A program made the position numbers and the translations under genes. This document shows, piece after piece, positions 26,182 to 37,010 of a stretch of DNA of 37,925 bases. The stretch comes from Actinomycetota bacterium. Lineage in GTDB: Bacteria > Actinomycetota > Aquicultoria > Subteraquimicrobiales > UBA9087. A model generated the notes under the pieces. It was not told the DNA's origin and did no database searches. It saw only the letters and a list, made by a program, of their open reading frames with translations. How positions within the stretch are numbered: position 1 is the stretch's first letter; each line of letters starts with the position of its first letter. The DNA lies in NCBI GenBank assembly GCA_030019215.1, contig JASEEZ010000019.1:1-37925 (forward strand), given 5' to 3'.

Positions 26182-29100
26182 TCACCCGTCGGTGGACACG
26201 GTCTCTCGAGAAGCGGGGTCCCCCGCCTTGACCTCGGTTATTTCCTGAGGGACCTCTGCCTTCTCAACTGTCACTTCTCCTTCTTCTCGCAGCTCCACTT
26301 CTTCCAAGTGCTCAGTTTCTCCCCCTACAGAAATTTTGATACCTCTATAGCGACTCATGCCCGTACTAGCGGGAATAAGTTTACCAATGATGACATTCTC
26401 CTTAAGCCCAATTAACGGATCAACCTTCCCATTCATGGCCGCATCCGTGAGCACCCTCGTGGTTTCCTGAAAAGAGGCAGCTGATAGGAAACTGTCGGTA
26501 GCCAGAGAGGCCTTGGTTATCCCCAAAAGAACCTGCTTTGCCGTAGCTGGCTCACCACCCGCTGCCTTTACCCTCTCGTTCTCCTCCTGGAAAGCGTGGC
26601 GATCGGCCAGCTGTCCGGGGAGAAGATCGGTGTCACCGGGCTCCATCACCGTCACCTTGCGGAGCATTCGCTGGATGATGAGTTCGACATGCCTATCATC
26701 GATATCTACACCCTGCGACTTGTAGACCCGCTGCACCTCTCTCGTGAGATAAAGCTGTACAGCCTGGATGCCCTTTACCCTAAGAATATCATGAGGGTTG
26801 AGAGAGCCTTCCGTGAGCTGATCGCCAGCCCGTACCTTGTCCCCATCGGCAACCTTCAAACGTGCCCTCCGAGATACCTGGTAAACTTTCTCCTTGCCGT
26901 CCTCCGTGAGGATGATAATCTTCCTGAACTTGTCCGTCTCCTTAATGGAAGCAACTCCGCTGACCTCAGCTATCTGGGCTTGCCCCTTGGGCCTCCTGGC
27001 TTCAAAAAGCTCAACAACTCGGGGAAGACCATGGGTAATGTCTTCGCCAGCCACTCCTCCCGTATGGAAAGTACGCATGGTAAGCTGCGTGCCCGGCTCG
27101 CCAATCGACTGGGCCGCGATAATACCCATAGCTTCTCCAATGTCCACCATCCTTCCTTGAGCCAAGCTCCAACCATAGCAACTACGACAAACGCCATAAC
27201 GTGAATTACAGGTTAAAACCGATCGGACCATGATGCTATCGATCTTAGCCTTCACAAATTTCCCCAGGTCGCTCTCGCTAATTTCCCCATTGGCTTCGAC
27301 TAATACCTCCTTGGTCTTGGGGTTGATCACGGGCTCCAGAGCAAGTCTCCCTATAAGATTCCGATTGGGTTCCTCTTCCTCGTCTAAGACACTCATGGGA
27401 ATGCCCTGCTCAGTTCCACAATCATCCTCGCGAACGACTACTTTCTGAGCCACATCCACCAACCGTCGCGTGAGATATCCCGAATCCGCCGTCCTAAGAG
27501 CGGTATCCGCCAAACCTTTCCGGGCACCATGAGTTGAGATGAAGTACTCCAAAACCGTAAGTGCCTCGCGGAAGTTGGCCTTGATGGGACGATCAATGAT
27601 ATCTCCCCTGGGATTGGCAACCAACCCTCGCATGCCGGCCAACTGCCTTATCTGCTTAACACTTCCACGAGCCCCTGAATTGGCCATCATATAAACTGGA
27701 TTGAACTTATCAAAGTTGGCTTCCATCGCCTCAGTGACATCCTCGGTAGCCTTGGTCCAAATATCCACAACTCGCTGATGGCGCTCCTCGTTGGTGATGA
27801 GACCTCTCTTGTACTGCTGCTCTATCTTTTCAACGGCTTCCTCGGGAGCATTCAGGATCTTCCACTTATCGGATGGTATTACGATATCCTCAATACCCAA
27901 GGTGACACCGGCCTTGGTGGCATAGTGAAAACCTACAGCTTTGAGTTCATCCAAAACTTCGGTCGTCTTTACCACATCGTACTTTTTGCAACACTGTTCA
28001 ACAATAGAGGCGATTTCCTTCTTGCTCACCTCGGCATTCACAAAGGGATAATCATCGGGCAAAGCATCGTTAAAAATTATCCTTCCCACCGTCGTTTCGA
28101 GCCTCTTTTTCTTTCCCTTCATTCGAAGTTTAACCTTGGCATGGATATCCACCTCTCCACAATCGAAAGCAAATATGGCTTCCTCCGGGGTGCCAAAAAT
28201 CTTCCCTTCGCCCTTACAACCCTCTCGCTCACAGGTGAGATAGTAACATCCAAGAACCATATCCTGAGTGGGGGTTGCCAGAGGTCTTCCGTGAGCAGGA
28301 GAAAGAATATTGTTAGTGGACAACATCAAAATTCGGGCCTCCGCCTGGGCCTCCGCAGAGAGAGGTAGATGCACAGCCATCTGGTCACCGTCGAAGTCGG
28401 CGTTGAAAGCGGTGCAGACTAGGGGGTGAATTTGAATGGCCTTCCCCTCCACAAGAACCGGCTCAAAAGCCTGAATACCCAAACGGTGCAGAGTAGGTGC
28501 TCTATTGAGGAGAACGGGGTGCTCCTTGATCACTTCCTCCAGGACATCCCAAACTACCGCTTTGGCCCTCTCCACCATGCGTTTGGCGCTCTTGATGTTC
28601 TGAGCTTGCTCCAAATCAACCAAGCGCTTCATAACAAATGGTTTGAAAAGCTCCAGGGCCATGACTTTGGGAAGACCGCACTGGTGAAGTTTGAGTTCGG
28701 GCCCTATGACAATGACCGACCTTCCAGAGTAGTCCACCCTCTTACCCAGGAGATTTTGACGGAATCTTCCCTGCTTGCCCTTAAGCATATCGCTCAAGGA
28801 TTTGAGAGGCCTATTTCCGGGACCGGTAACAGGTCTTCCACGCCTTCCATTATCGAACAAGGCATCTACGGCCTCTTGAAGCATGCGCTTTTCATTGTTG
28901 ACAATGATCTCAGGAGCCCCCAAATCCAAGAGACGCTTCAGCCGATTATTGCGGTTGATGACTCTTCTATAAAGATCGTTCAAGTCTGAGGTGGCAAACC
29001 TGCCGCCGTCTAACTGAACCATCGGTCGAAGATCCGGAGGTATGACCGGAATGGCCTCCAAAATCATCCACTCGGGTTTATTCCCAGAACGCTTGAAGGC

Positions 29101-30036
29101 AGAGAGCACTTTCAATCGTTTGATGGTTCGGCTCCTCTTCTGTCCCCTGGATTTCTTGACCACCTTCTTCAAATTGCCTGTTTCCTTCTCCAAATCCAGG
29201 TTGACCAACAACTCCTTGATGGCTTCGGCCCCCATGCCACCCTGGAAATAATCGCCGTACCTGGTCTTTAAATCCCGATAGAGCTGCTCCTCAGGAATAA
29301 GTTGCGTTGGACGCAATCCCTGGAAGAGCTCAAAAACTCTATTAAGCCACCGCGTGTCCTGGGCAGCTTTCTTCTCAATGTTCTTCTTATCCTGCTTAAA
29401 CCGGGTTTCAATCTTCCTTGTCTCAGCGGCAACGGAGGGATTAGTGCTCACCTTCATCTTACCCTCCGCCCCTACACCCGTCTCGAGGGCCTGTATGCTC
29501 TCCTCTTTCTTGGCCTCTAACTGCTTGATGTCTTCGTCCCTCTGGCGCTCGATTTCAACTATCTCCTCTTGCAACTCCTCCTTGAGAAAGGACAGATCCT
29601 CCTTGCGCTTTTTCTCGTCAACCGAGGTAGCCATATGAGAAGCAAAATAAAGAACTCTTTCTAGATCCTTAGGATTGATATCCAGCAAATAGGCCATACG
29701 AGAAGGAACGCCCTTGGAGTACCAGATGTGAGCCACGGGAGCCGCCAGTTCAATGTGGCCCATGCGCTCCCTTCTCACTTTTGATCGAGTAACCTCAACC
29801 CCGCAACGCTCACAGATTATGCCCTTGAAGCGAACCCTCTTATACTTTCCGCAATAGCACTCCCAGTCCTTGGTGGGACCGAATATTTTTTCGCAGAAAA
29901 GACCATCCTTCTCCGGCTTAAGAGTTCGATAATTGATCGTCTCGGGTTTTTTGACCTCCCCGCTAGACCAAGTCCGAATCTGTTCCGAAGAAGCGAGTCC
30001 AATCCTCAGTGCACCGAAATCATTCATCTCCACCAA
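26182..30036 (-). CDS. rpoC: RNA polymerase beta' subunit
   Basis: Beta', 1284 residues. The N-terminal zinc site is Cys60, Cys62, Cys75, Cys78 ([20 protein letters not shown]). A long charged coiled-coil follows (about 140-235). The catalytic magnesium motif NADFDGD is at 545-551, then the bridge helix ([19 protein letters not shown]), the second zinc cluster (DDCGT...[12 protein letters not shown]) and the trigger loop ([30 protein letters not shown]). The start is ambiguous: TTG 30036, GTG 30033 or ATG 30027, all behind GGAGGGG; spacing favours TTG or GTG. It follows rpoB after 30 bases. Confidence 0.98.
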   Translation of the reverse strand: MVEMNDFGALRIGLASSEQIRTWSSGEVKKPETINYRTLKPEKDGLFCEKIFGPTKDWECYCGKYKRVRFKGIICERCGVEVTRSKVRRERMGHIELAAPVAHIWYSKGVPSRMAYLLDINPKDLERVLYFASHMATSVDEKKRKEDLSFLKEELQEEIVEIERQRDEDIKQLEAKKEESIQALETGVGAEGKMKVSTNPSVAAETRKIETRFKQDKKNIEKKAAQDTRWLNRVFELFQGLRPTQLIPEEQLYRDLKTRYGDYFQGGMGAEAIKELLVNLDLEKETGNLKKVVKKSRGQKRSRTIKRLKVLSAFKRSGNKPEWMILEAIPVIPPDLRPMVQLDGGRFATSDLNDLYRRVINRNNRLKRLLDLGAPEIIVNNEKRMLQEAVDALFDNGRRGRPVTGPGNRPLKSLSDMLKGKQGRFRQNLLGKRVDYSGRSVIVIGPELKLHQCGLPKVMALELFKPFVMKRLVDLEQAQNIKSAKRMVERAKAVVWDVLEEVIKEHPVLLNRAPTLHRLGIQAFEPVLVEGKAIQIHPLVCTAFNADFDGDQMAVHLPLSAEAQAEARILMLSTNNILSPAHGRPLATPTQDMVLGCYYLTCEREGCKGEGKIFGTPEEAIFAFDCGEVDIHAKVKLRMKGKKKRLETTVGRIIFNDALPDDYPFVNAEVSKKEIASIVEQCCKKYDVVKTTEVLDELKAVGFHYATKAGVTLGIEDIVIPSDKWKILNAPEEAVEKIEQQYKRGLITNEERHQRVVDIWTKATEDVTEAMEANFDKFNPVYMMANSGARGSVKQIRQLAGMRGLVANPRGDIIDRPIKANFREALTVLEYFISTHGARKGLADTALRTADSGYLTRRLVDVAQKVVVREDDCGTEQGIPMSVLDEEEEPNRNLIGRLALEPVINPKTKEVLVEANGEISESDLGKFVKAKIDSIMVRSVLTCNSRYGVCRSCYGWSLAQGRMVDIGEAMGIIAAQSIGEPGTQLTMRTFHTGGVAGEDITHGLPRVVELFEARRPKGQAQIAEVSGVASIKETDKFRKIIILTEDGKEKVYQVSRRARLKVADGDKVRAGDQLTEGSLNPHDILRVKGIQAVQLYLTREVQRVYKSQGVDIDDRHVELIIQRMLRKVTVMEPGDTDLLPGQLADRHAFQEENERVKAAGGEPATAKQVLLGITKASLATDSFLSAASFQETTRVLTDAAMNGKVDPLIGLKENVIIGKLIPASTGMSRYRGIKISVGGETEHLEEVELREEGEVTVEKAEVPQEITEVKAGDPASRETVSTDG

Positions 30037-30066
30037 GCTAACCCCTCCAAATAAGCTCCTGGGAAA

Positions 30067-33000
30067 TTAGGCCTCGTCTTCGCCCATCTCCTCTTCGGCT
30101 TCGGCTACTTCCCCTCTAAGATCGATCCCCAGCTCCTCAGCGGTCTTGTAAATATCCTCCTCGGTCGCTTTCAATTCAATCTCCTTACCCTCACCCGAGA
30201 GAACCTCAACATCCAATGCCAGACTCTGCATCTCCTTGACTAATACCTTAAAGGACTCTGGAATGCCGGCTTCCGGAATGTTCTCACCCTTGACTATGGC
30301 TTCGTAGGCTCTGACACGACCCAGGACATCGTCGGACTTGACCGTGAGCAGTTCCTGAAGGGTGTAGGCAGCTCCGAAGGCTTCCAGCGCCCACACCTCC
30401 ATTTCGCCAAACCTCTGACCACCAAATTGCGCCTTTCCCCCCAGCGGCTGCTGGGTAACCAGGGAATAAGGACCCGTTGATCTGGCATGGATTTTGTCGT
30501 CTACCAAATGCAACAACTTCATCATATAGATATAACCAACGGTTATCGGCTGATCAAAGGGTTCACCCGTCTTGCCATCATAAAGGACAGTCTTGCCATC
30601 GATGGGGAGCCCAGCCCTGCCCAAAGCTTCCCTGATCTCAGTTTCCGTAGCACCATCGAAGATAGGAGAAGATACGTATATCGGTTCCTTCTTCGGTTCA
30701 CCATCGTCGCTCCAACCAACCATAGCCGCCCAACCAAGATGTGTCTCCAGCACCTGACCGAGGTTCATTCGGGAGGGAACACCCAGCGGATTGAGGACTA
30801 TGTCCACGGGGGTTCCATCGGCCAAGAAGGGCATGTCCTCTTCGGGCACAATTTTAGAGATAACGCCCTTATTGCCATGGCGCCCAGCCAACTTATCACC
30901 CTCGGACACCTTTCTCTTCTGGGCCACATATACTCTGACAAGCTCATTTACACCGGGGGAGAGTTCGTCTCCCTTATCCTTAGAAAAACACCTGACTCCA
31001 ATGACTATCCCCATCTCACCATGAGGAACTTTGAGAGATGTGTCGCGAACCTCGCGCGCCTTCTCACCAAAGATGGCCCGGAGAAGTCTTTCCTCCGCTG
31101 TGAGCTCCGTTTCCCCTTTAGGAGTAATCTTCCCCACCAGGATATCTCCAGAGCGAACCTCCGCTCCGCTGCGGACGACACCATCCTCATCTAGATCTTT
31201 GAGAACTTCTTCGCCAACGTTGGGAATGTCCCGTGTAACCTCCTCGGGACCCAGTTTAGTATCGCGAGCTTCGATCTCGTGCTCCTCAATATGAACTGAG
31301 GTAAGAATATCCTCCCTGACTAATCTCTCACTGATGACGATGGCATCCTCGTAGTTGTACCCTTCCCAGGGCATGAAAGCGACCAGAAGATTGCGACCGA
31401 GGGCGAGTTCACCTCGATTGCTACAGGGGCCATCGGCAATGATCTGACCAGCCTTAATTGAATTGCCCTCCTCAACGATGGGCTTGTGATTGATACAAGT
31501 CCCCTGGTTGGACCGCTGAAATTTCTGAAGATTGTAGGCGTCGATGCCATCTTTCGTTTTGACTCTGATCTCATCGGCGCTGACACTTACTACTTTTCCC
31601 TTGTTTCTCGCCGTCACAACCTCGCCTGTATCTCTCACAGCACGATGCTCCATACCCGTTCCCACCAACGGGGCCTCGGTGCGCAGGAGGGGAACAGCCT
31701 GTCGCTGCATATTGGAACCCATGAGAGCCCTGTTTGCATCGTTGTGTTCCAGGAAAGGAATAAGCGCTGTGGCCACGCTCACAGTCTGACGAGGGGAGAC
31801 ATCCATATATTCTACTTCTCGAGGATCAACAGCTTCAACGGTATCCATCCCACCCCGCTCATGCCGCCGCACCAGTATCTTTTCCTGAGTAAACTCACCA
31901 GTTTCTGGATCAAAGGGAGCATTGGCCTGAGCAATAATATATTTATCTTCCTCGTCGGCCGTTAAATACTCAATCTTATTGGTAACCTTGCCATTCTTGA
32001 CCTTGCGATAAGGGGTCTCGATGAATCCAAATTCGTTGATTCGAGCATAGGTGGAAAGCGAACCAATGAGACCAATGTTCGGACCCTCAGGGGTTTCTAT
32101 TGGGCACATTCTCCCATAGTGAGATGGGTGAACATCTCGCACCTCAAAACCCGCACGCTCACGAGAAAGGCCACCGGGCCCAAGGGCAGAAAGACGTCTC
32201 TTGTGGGTCAAGCCGGCCAGAGGATTGGTCTGATCCATGAATTGAGAGAGCTGGCTGCTGCCGAAGAATTCCTTGATGGCGGCCACTATAGGTCGGATAT
32301 TTATGAGAGTTCGCGGGGTAATGACCTCCACATCCTGAGTGGTCATTCTCTCTCGAACCACCCGCTCCATTCTGGCCAAACCAATGCGGAATTGATTCTG
32401 GATGAGTTCCCCTACCGGCCGAATTCTCCGGTTCCCGAAATGGTCAATGTCGTCTACCTCTCCTTCCCCACGAGAGAGACGAACCAGATATCGGACGGTC
32501 TCCAGAATATCCTCCTTGGTCAAGGTAGTGACCTTGAGAGGAATATTTAGGCTCAGCTTCTTGTTCATTTTATACCGCCCAACCTTGGCGAGATTATACC
32601 GATGGGGATTGAAAAAGAGTGTCTCGATTAGGTTTCTGGCACTTTCGATGGTTGGGGGTTCGCCCGGACGGAGTCGCTTATAAATTTCAATCAAAGCCTC
32701 CTCCTGAGTCTCACTGCAGTCCCTCTCCAAGGTTTCCTTGATCAAGACCGCGTCGCCGAAAAGCTTGAGAAATTCATCGTCTCCCCAAAAACCTAGGGCT
32801 TTGAGAAGGACGGTAACGGGTAACCTCCGTTTCCGATCGATCCTAACCGAGATGACATCCTTTTTATCCGTCTCCAATTCCAGCCAAGCACCTCGGCTCG
32901 GAATAATCTTGGCAAAATAGAGCATCTTATCGGTCTGCTTGTCCATCTCCTTGTTAAAGTAAGCTCCAGGTGATCTCACAAGCTGGCTGACAACCACTCG

Positions 33001-33381
33001 CTCGGTTCCATTGATGATGAAAGTGCCCCTTTCGGTCATGAGGGGAAAATCGCCCATGAAGACCTCTTGTTCTTTTATCTCACCAGTCTCTTTATTGATG
33101 AACCGGGCAGTCACAAACAGGGGAGCCGAATAGGTCATATCCCTCTCTTTACATTCCTCGACAGTATACTTGATCTCCCCAAACCTATAAGGGCCGAACT
33201 CAAGGGCTAAATTGCCGGTGAAGTCCTCAACGGGGGATATATCTTGGAAAGCTTCAGTCAGACCTTCCTTGAGCAACCAATCAAAGGAACCGCGCTGAAT
33301 GTCGATGAGATTGGGAAGTTCCAGAACCTCGGGGATCTTGCCAAAACTTCTTCGTTTTCTAATACCTGAATCCGCTTTCAT
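30067..33381 (-). CDS. rpoB: RNA polymerase beta subunit
   Basis: Beta, about 1104 residues, without large lineage insertions. The rifampicin pocket (about residues 370-410: [34 protein letters not shown]) keeps the Asp, His and Ser of sensitive enzymes. Other landmarks are [30 protein letters not shown] and the C-terminal [40 protein letters not shown] place the start at the ATG 33379-33381 (AAGGAG 11 bases upstream). A GTG four codons earlier sits directly on AAGGA and is less likely. It has its own promoter at 33436-33464. Confidence 0.98.
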   Translation of the reverse strand: MKADSGIRKRRSFGKIPEVLELPNLIDIQRGSFDWLLKEGLTEAFQDISPVEDFTGNLALEFGPYRFGEIKYTVEECKERDMTYSAPLFVTARFINKETGEIKEQEVFMGDFPLMTERGTFIINGTERVVVSQLVRSPGAYFNKEMDKQTDKMLYFAKIIPSRGAWLELETDKKDVISVRIDRKRRLPVTVLLKALGFWGDDEFLKLFGDAVLIKETLERDCSETQEEALIEIYKRLRPGEPPTIESARNLIETLFFNPHRYNLAKVGRYKMNKKLSLNIPLKVTTLTKEDILETVRYLVRLSRGEGEVDDIDHFGNRRIRPVGELIQNQFRIGLARMERVVRERMTTQDVEVITPRTLINIRPIVAAIKEFFGSSQLSQFMDQTNPLAGLTHKRRLSALGPGGLSRERAGFEVRDVHPSHYGRMCPIETPEGPNIGLIGSLSTYARINEFGFIETPYRKVKNGKVTNKIEYLTADEEDKYIIAQANAPFDPETGEFTQEKILVRRHERGGMDTVEAVDPREVEYMDVSPRQTVSVATALIPFLEHNDANRALMGSNMQRQAVPLLRTEAPLVGTGMEHRAVRDTGEVVTARNKGKVVSVSADEIRVKTKDGIDAYNLQKFQRSNQGTCINHKPIVEEGNSIKAGQIIADGPCSNRGELALGRNLLVAFMPWEGYNYEDAIVISERLVREDILTSVHIEEHEIEARDTKLGPEEVTRDIPNVGEEVLKDLDEDGVVRSGAEVRSGDILVGKITPKGETELTAEERLLRAIFGEKAREVRDTSLKVPHGEMGIVIGVRCFSKDKGDELSPGVNELVRVYVAQKRKVSEGDKLAGRHGNKGVISKIVPEEDMPFLADGTPVDIVLNPLGVPSRMNLGQVLETHLGWAAMVGWSDDGEPKKEPIYVSSPIFDGATETEIREALGRAGLPIDGKTVLYDGKTGEPFDQPITVGYIYMMKLLHLVDDKIHARSTGPYSLVTQQPLGGKAQFGGQRFGEMEVWALEAFGAAYTLQELLTVKSDDVLGRVRAYEAIVKGENIPEAGIPESFKVLVKEMQSLALDVEVLSGEGKEIELKATEEDIYKTAEELGIDLRGEVAEAEEEMGEDEA

Positions 33382-33435
33382 CAGGCATTCCACTCCTTAG
33401 AAAGAGACGATTGAGGATATAACAGACAAAACAAC

Positions 33436-33464
33436 AAAATAGCATATTAAATAGGGAAAGTCAA
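33436..33464 (-). promoter_or_regulatory. Promoter of rpoBC
   Basis: Minus strand: -35 TTGACT (33459-33464), 17-base spacer, -10 TATTTT (33436-33441), in an AT-rich stretch of the rplL-rpoB spacer. The predicted start near 33429 gives a leader of about 48 bases before rpoB. A small inverted repeat CAGCAA / TTGCTG (33507-33521) lies between rplL and the promoter and may mark RNA processing or weak termination. Confidence 0.7.
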
Positions 33465-33573
33465 GGCTCCAGAAATGGCTTGATCAAACAGAAGGCAGGC
33501 AAAGAACAGCAACAATTGCTGATTCTTCGCCCGCTTAATCTGCCCGCGATGGAATCTTTTTCCACCGTTCAAG

Positions 33574-34059
33574 CTATTTGAGTTCAACAGTGGCCCCAGC
33601 CGCCTCAAGTTCAGCTTTGATTTTTTCAGCCTCTTCTTTAGCGACACCCTCCCTAACCGGCTTAGGGGCACTGTCCACCAGATCCTTGGCTTCTTTGAGT
33701 CCCAAAGTGGTAAAGCTGCGAACCGCCTTAATGACCTGAATCTTCTTATCTCCAGCGCTGGTCAAGATAACATCAAACTGCGTTTTCTCCTCCGCTGCCG
33801 GTGCAGCGGCGGGAGCCCCCGCTTGAGCAGGAGCCGCAACAGTAACCGGGGCAGCAGCACTCACACCAAAGATCTCCTGAAGTTCCTTTACCAATTCGGA
33901 GAGTTCAAGAACGCTCATCCCCTTAATGGCTTCGATGATGTCCCCGGTAGTCATTTTCACTTCCTTCTTCGTCTCTTTCTTATCAGCTTTCTTTGTTTCC
34001 CTCTCCTCGGCTTTCTTTTCGGCCTTCTTCTCAGTTTTTTTCTCCACGCTTTCTGGCAC
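33574..34059 (-). CDS. rplL: 50S ribosomal protein L7/L12 with charged N-terminal tail
   Basis: L7/L12 forms the flexible stalk that recruits translation factors. The canonical protein is the last 126 residues: dimerisation domain [31 protein letters not shown], Ala/Pro hinge, and C-terminal domain [67 protein letters not shown]. The frame is open upstream: a GTG at 34057-34059 has GAGGAGG 8 bases before it and would add 35 residues rich in Lys and Glu ([20 protein letters not shown]). The ATG at 33952-33954, behind AAGGA, would give the normal length. I favour the GTG because three other proteins here carry similar tails, but this is not settled. Confidence 0.9.
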   Translation of the reverse strand: MPESVEKKTEKKAEKKAEERETKKADKKETKKEVKMTTGDIIEAIKGMSVLELSELVKELQEIFGVSAAAPVTVAAPAQAGAPAAAPAAEEKTQFDVILTSAGDKKIQVIKAVRSFTTLGLKEAKDLVDSAPKPVREGVAKEEAEKIKAELEAAGATVELK

Positions 34060-34081
34060 CTCATTCACCTCCTCAACCGTT

Positions 34082-34618
34082 CTAAGATTTTCCCGTTTCA
34101 GGCAAGGTCTTCTGTTGAACAACAGCATTCAAAGTACCCGATAGATCTCGTATTGGCCCAGCGAGCACATTCACAAGACCACCAAGAGATAAGCCAAGGC
34201 TGCCAAGAAGCCCGGCCAAGAGTTCCTCCCTGGGCGGCAAACTCGCCAGCACCTCGATTCTAGCAGCATCGATTACCTCTCCTTCCAGAATACCTGCTTT
34301 GATCTGTAAGGCATCATGCTTGCTAGAAAAGTTCACGATGGTTTTAATCAAAGAGATGACATCACCGTAACCGAAAGCAAACGCGGTCGGTCCCACCAAA
34401 TATTTCTCCAGTTCTTCCTGCCTTGACTCCCTGGCCGCAATCCGGACCAAAGTGTTCTTGAAGATCTTGTATTCTGCACCCTCCTCCCCGACTTTCCTGC
34501 GCAAATCGTTGAGCTCATGAACATCAAGACCCCTAAAATCAGTCAATATCACTCCCTGAGCCCTTTGGAGCTTTTCCTTGATTTCCTTAACTATGGCTAT
34601 TTTTTCGGGTCTAGCCAT
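34082..34618 (-). CDS. rplJ: 50S ribosomal protein L10
   Basis: L10, 178 residues, anchors L7/L12 dimers to the stalk base. The N-terminal rRNA-binding domain [62 protein letters not shown] is typical; the C-terminal helix for L12 binding covers about residues 135-178. It follows a long leader (34640-34798) that should bind L10 or L10-L12 and feed back on its own expression. Confidence 0.97.
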   Translation of the reverse strand: MARPEKIAIVKEIKEKLQRAQGVILTDFRGLDVHELNDLRRKVGEEGAEYKIFKNTLVRIAARESRQEELEKYLVGPTAFAFGYGDVISLIKTIVNFSSKHDALQIKAGILEGEVIDAARIEVLASLPPREELLAGLLGSLGLSLGGLVNVLAGPIRDLSGTLNAVVQQKTLPETGKS

Positions 34619-34639
34619 GAGACACTCTCCTTACGCCAA

Positions 34640-34798
34640 CGCTGACGAAAAAGATAAAGACCTCCGTAGACAACAGAGGTCTGATAAGCTCGAAAAAATA
34701 ACTCCCAACCTCGGTAGGCGATTTTGAATCATTAAGCCCTTTCCAATATCTTCGCTGGTCGGGCACCTACTGTCTACGGCCTTAAACTATCTCCGATA
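34640..34798 (-). promoter_or_regulatory. L10 leader (ribosomal protein autoregulatory RNA)
   Basis: The 5' untranslated RNA of rplJL carries the hallmarks of the Gram-positive L10 leader. On the minus strand GGCCGTAGACAGTAGGTGCC lies at the 5' side, ACCGAGGT in the middle, and TTGTCTACGGAGGTC at the 3' side. CCGTAGACA (34771-34779) pairs perfectly with TGTCTACGG (34664-34672). That long-range pairing excludes the terminator hairpin at 34659-34681, so binding of L10 to the leader can switch between read-through and termination. Confidence 0.85.
34645..34681 (-). terminator. Attenuator hairpin in the L10 leader
   Basis: Minus strand: GACCTC, an 11-base loop, GAGGTC, then TTTATCTTTTT. The stem occupies 34659-34681 and the T-rich tail follows directly. 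It overlaps the 3' half of the long-range leader helix, the classical arrangement of a terminator and its competing structure upstream of rplJ. Confidence 0.75.
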
Positions 34799-34805
34799 GA
34801 AGGAA

Positions 34806-34834
34806 AATCTATCAGAGGAGAAACCCAATGTCAA
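34806..34834 (-). promoter_or_regulatory. Promoter of rplJL
   Basis: Minus strand: -35 TTGACA (34829-34834), 17-base spacer, -10 TAGATT (34806-34811), 22 bases after the rplA stop codon. The predicted start near 34799 places the whole L10 leader in the transcript. Confidence 0.75.
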
Positions 34835-34856
34835 TATCCACTAAGACGGCGAGGGA

Positions 34857-35573
34857 TCACACAGCTTCCCCTAAAGAATCCCTTGTCTTCGTGGGGTCGA
34901 TCTTAACTCCTGGACCCATCGTGGAGACAATCGTGATGCTCCTGATATACCTTCCCTTGGTCGCCGCTGGCTTAGCACGAATTATCTCTTCCAATAAAAC
35001 CGAGTAATTTTCGACGAGTGCTCGTTCCGGGAAGGAGGCCTTCCCCACGGGCACATGAATTACACCAAACTTATCCACCCTGTACTCGATCTTTCCGGCC
35101 TTGATATCCTTAACCGCCTTGCCAACATCGAAGGTGATCGTCCCCGCCTTTGGATTGGGCATGAGACCTCTGGGCCCCAATATCTTTCCCAGCTTGCCAA
35201 CGATACCCATCATATCGGGCGTGGCAATGGCAGATTCAAAATCCAGCCAGCCCTTTTGTATCTTCTCAGCGAGATCGTTTCCTCCCACCACATCCGCCCC
35301 CGCCGCCTCGGCTTCCTTGGCCTTCTCGCCTTGGGCAAAAACGGCGACCCTGACGGTTCTGCCCGTCCCATGGGGGAGCACCACAACACCCCTAACCTGC
35401 TGTTCCGCCTGACGGGGGTCGATTCCCAACCTGATGTGAACTTCCACAGTTTCATCAAAATTGGCCGAAGCGCTCTCTTTCACCAACTTAACAGCCTGCA
35501 AAGGAGAGTAGAGTTTACTCCTATCGATTTTTTTAAGGGCCTCCTGATACTTCTTTCCCCTCTTCATTGCCAT
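34857..35573 (-). CDS. rplA: 50S ribosomal protein L1
   Basis: L1, 238 residues, forms the mobile stalk that moves E-site tRNA and often represses rplKA. Conserved: [51 protein letters not shown] and [46 protein letters not shown]. It starts 54 bases after rplK. Confidence 0.97.
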   Translation of the reverse strand: MAMKRGKKYQEALKKIDRSKLYSPLQAVKLVKESASANFDETVEVHIRLGIDPRQAEQQVRGVVVLPHGTGRTVRVAVFAQGEKAKEAEAAGADVVGGNDLAEKIQKGWLDFESAIATPDMMGIVGKLGKILGPRGLMPNPKAGTITFDVGKAVKDIKAGKIEYRVDKFGVIHVPVGKASFPERALVENYSVLLEEIIRAKPAATKGRYIRSITIVSTMGPGVKIDPTKTRDSLGEAV

Positions 35574-35627
35574 TCCTCCTCGTGGTAACAGCGGTTTTAC
35601 CCTCCCACATATCGAATCTAAAACCGA

Positions 35628-36053
35628 TTAATCTTCTATCTCTATTCCCATATTTCTGGCTGTGCCCTCGATTATCCGCATGGCCGCCTCTAGGCTCCCG
35701 GCATTTAGATCGGGCATCTTGATCTGGGCTATCTCCTTGATCTTATCCCTCGATACGCTGCCCACCTTTTCGCGATTTGGTTCGCCAGAGGCAGTTTCAA
35801 CGCCAGCCGCTTGCTTGAGAAGAATCGACGCCGGAGGAGTCTTTGTTATGAAAGAAAAGGATCTATCCTCGTAGATGGTGATTTCTACGGGGACAATCGT
35901 TCCAGCCTGAGAAGCGGTCTTCTCGTTGTAGGCTTTGCAGAACTCCATGATATTCACGCCATGCTGACCAAGAGCGGGACCGACTGGGGGAGCCGGATTT
36001 GCTTGCCCAGCTGGAATCTGAAGTTTTACAACCGCGATGACCTTTTTCGCCAT
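35628..36053 (-). CDS. rplK: 50S ribosomal protein L11
   Basis: L11, 141 residues, forms the GTPase-associated centre. The N-terminal domain [34 protein letters not shown] carries the prolines contacted by thiostrepton. The C-terminal rRNA-binding domain ends [30 protein letters not shown]. It directly follows nusG. Confidence 0.97.
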   Translation of the reverse strand: MAKKVIAVVKLQIPAGQANPAPPVGPALGQHGVNIMEFCKAYNEKTASQAGTIVPVEITIYEDRSFSFITKTPPASILLKQAAGVETASGEPNREKVGSVSRDKIKEIAQIKMPDLNAGSLEAAMRIIEGTARNMGIEIED

Positions 36054-36071
36054 TTAAGCCTCCATCCATCA

Positions 36072-36101
36072 AACTTTACCTGCCTGCCGGCAGGTAAAGT
36101 T
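36072..36101. repeat. Perfect 13-bp inverted repeat between nusG and rplK
   Basis: AACTTTACCTGCC (36072-36084) and GGCAGGTAAAGTT (36089-36101) are perfect inverted copies around the loop TGCC. The hairpin lies between the nusG stop and the rplK ribosome binding region, without a T-run, so it is more likely an RNA-stability or processing element, or a small palindromic repeat, than a terminator. Confidence 0.7.
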
Positions 36102-36110
36102 CGGCTATAG

Positions 36111-36635
36111 CTATAGTTTAGCAACTTGATCAAAGGAAAGTTCAACAGGAGTTTCTCGACCAAAGATGGAAACGAGCACCTTGAGCTTGTTCTGATCTAA
36201 ATTAATCTCGGAAATTGTCCCCGTGAAGTCGGCCAGTGGCCCTGAGGTCACTCGAATAGTTTGGCCCTCTTCAAACTCCGTCCTTGGCTTAGGCTTCTCC
36301 ACCCTAATCTTGTGCAGAATCTTTTCCACCTCTCCATCGGAGAGAGCAGAAGGACGAGCCCCGGAACCCACAAAGCCAGTGACCCCCGGAGTATTCCGCA
36401 CCACATACCACGACTCATCGTCGAGTTCCATGTGCACAAGGATATACCCCGGGAAAACCTTCTTCGGGGTAACGACCTTTCTGCCGCCCTTAATCTCCAT
36501 AATATCCTCGGTGGGAATGACCACATCAAATATCTTTTCCGTCACGCCCATTGAGGAAATACGCCGCTCCAAATTGGCCTTGACTTTGTTTTCATACCCC
36601 GAATATGTATGAACAACGTACCATCTTTCCAGCAT
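36111..36635 (-). CDS. nusG: Transcription termination/antitermination factor NusG
   Basis: NusG binds RNA polymerase through its NGN domain and Rho or S10 through its KOW domain. The product is 174 residues from the ATG 36633-36635: [25 protein letters not shown] at the start, [28 protein letters not shown] in the NGN core and [51 protein letters not shown] as KOW. The ribosome binding site GGGGGAG, 8 bases upstream, is partly the 3' arm of a GC palindrome (36647-36663). Confidence 0.97.
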   Translation of the reverse strand: MLERWYVVHTYSGYENKVKANLERRISSMGVTEKIFDVVIPTEDIMEIKGGRKVVTPKKVFPGYILVHMELDDESWYVVRNTPGVTGFVGSGARPSALSDGEVEKILHKIRVEKPKPRTEFEEGQTIRVTSGPLADFTGTISEINLDQNKLKVLVSIFGRETPVELSFDQVAKL

Positions 36636-36646
36636 ACCCAAAGCTC

Positions 36647-36663
36647 CCCCGCCATTGGCGGGG
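36647..36663. repeat. GC palindrome overlapping the nusG ribosome binding site
   Basis: CCCCGCC-ATT-GGCGGGG, a perfect 7-bp inverted repeat. On the minus-strand RNA the 3' arm GGCGGGG runs straight into GAG, so the G-run serving as nusG Shine-Dalgarno is part of the stem. The same unit occurs at 12512-12530 and 37813-37829. Confidence 0.7.
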
Positions 36664-36668
36664 AACTC

Positions 36669-36887
36669 TCACCCCCCAAAAAATTTAACTAAGCCCAACC
36701 TGAGTACCTGTGCAAAAAAGAAATCCAAACCACCGATGAACAAAGCAAAAAAAATTACCACTATCAATACGACGATGGTCGAGGCAACGATCTCCTGCTT
36801 GGAGGGCCAAGTGACTTTCTTGAGTTCCCTCCTCACCTCCCGCAGGTACTGGCTCAAACGGGTCAACAAACTTTTCTTCTCAACCAT
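36669..36887 (-). CDS. secE: Preprotein translocase subunit SecE
   Basis: A 72-residue, single-span SecE: amphipathic EVRRELKKVTWPSKQEIVAST followed by the membrane helix IVVLIVVIFFALFIGGLDFFF. The conserved KKVTWPSKQE clamps SecY. The ATG is at 36885-36887, with GAGGGTGG directly upstream. The open frame continues far upstream through the tRNA-tail repeats, but that part is not protein-coding. The secE-nusG order is universal. Confidence 0.96.
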   Translation of the reverse strand: MVEKKSLLTRLSQYLREVRRELKKVTWPSKQEIVASTIVVLIVVIFFALFIGGLDFFFAQVLRLGLVKFFGG

Positions 36888-36932
36888 CCACCCTCGTCCT
36901 TCGCCACAAAACAGATAAAGGGATTTTTCCTC

Positions 36933-36951
36933 GGGACGTATAGAACGTCCC
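36933..36951. repeat. Hairpin upstream of secE
   Basis: GGGACGT (36933-36939) and ACGTCCC (36945-36951) form a perfect 7-bp stem with a 5-base loop in the secE leader. There is no T-run, so it is not a typical terminator. It lies between the last tRNA-like tail and the secE ribosome binding site. Confidence 0.45.
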
Positions 36952-37010
36952 CTCGGAGTGGAACCCCCGAGGAGAGCCCATCCAGTACTTTCTGATAGCA
37001 CACAAAGAAG

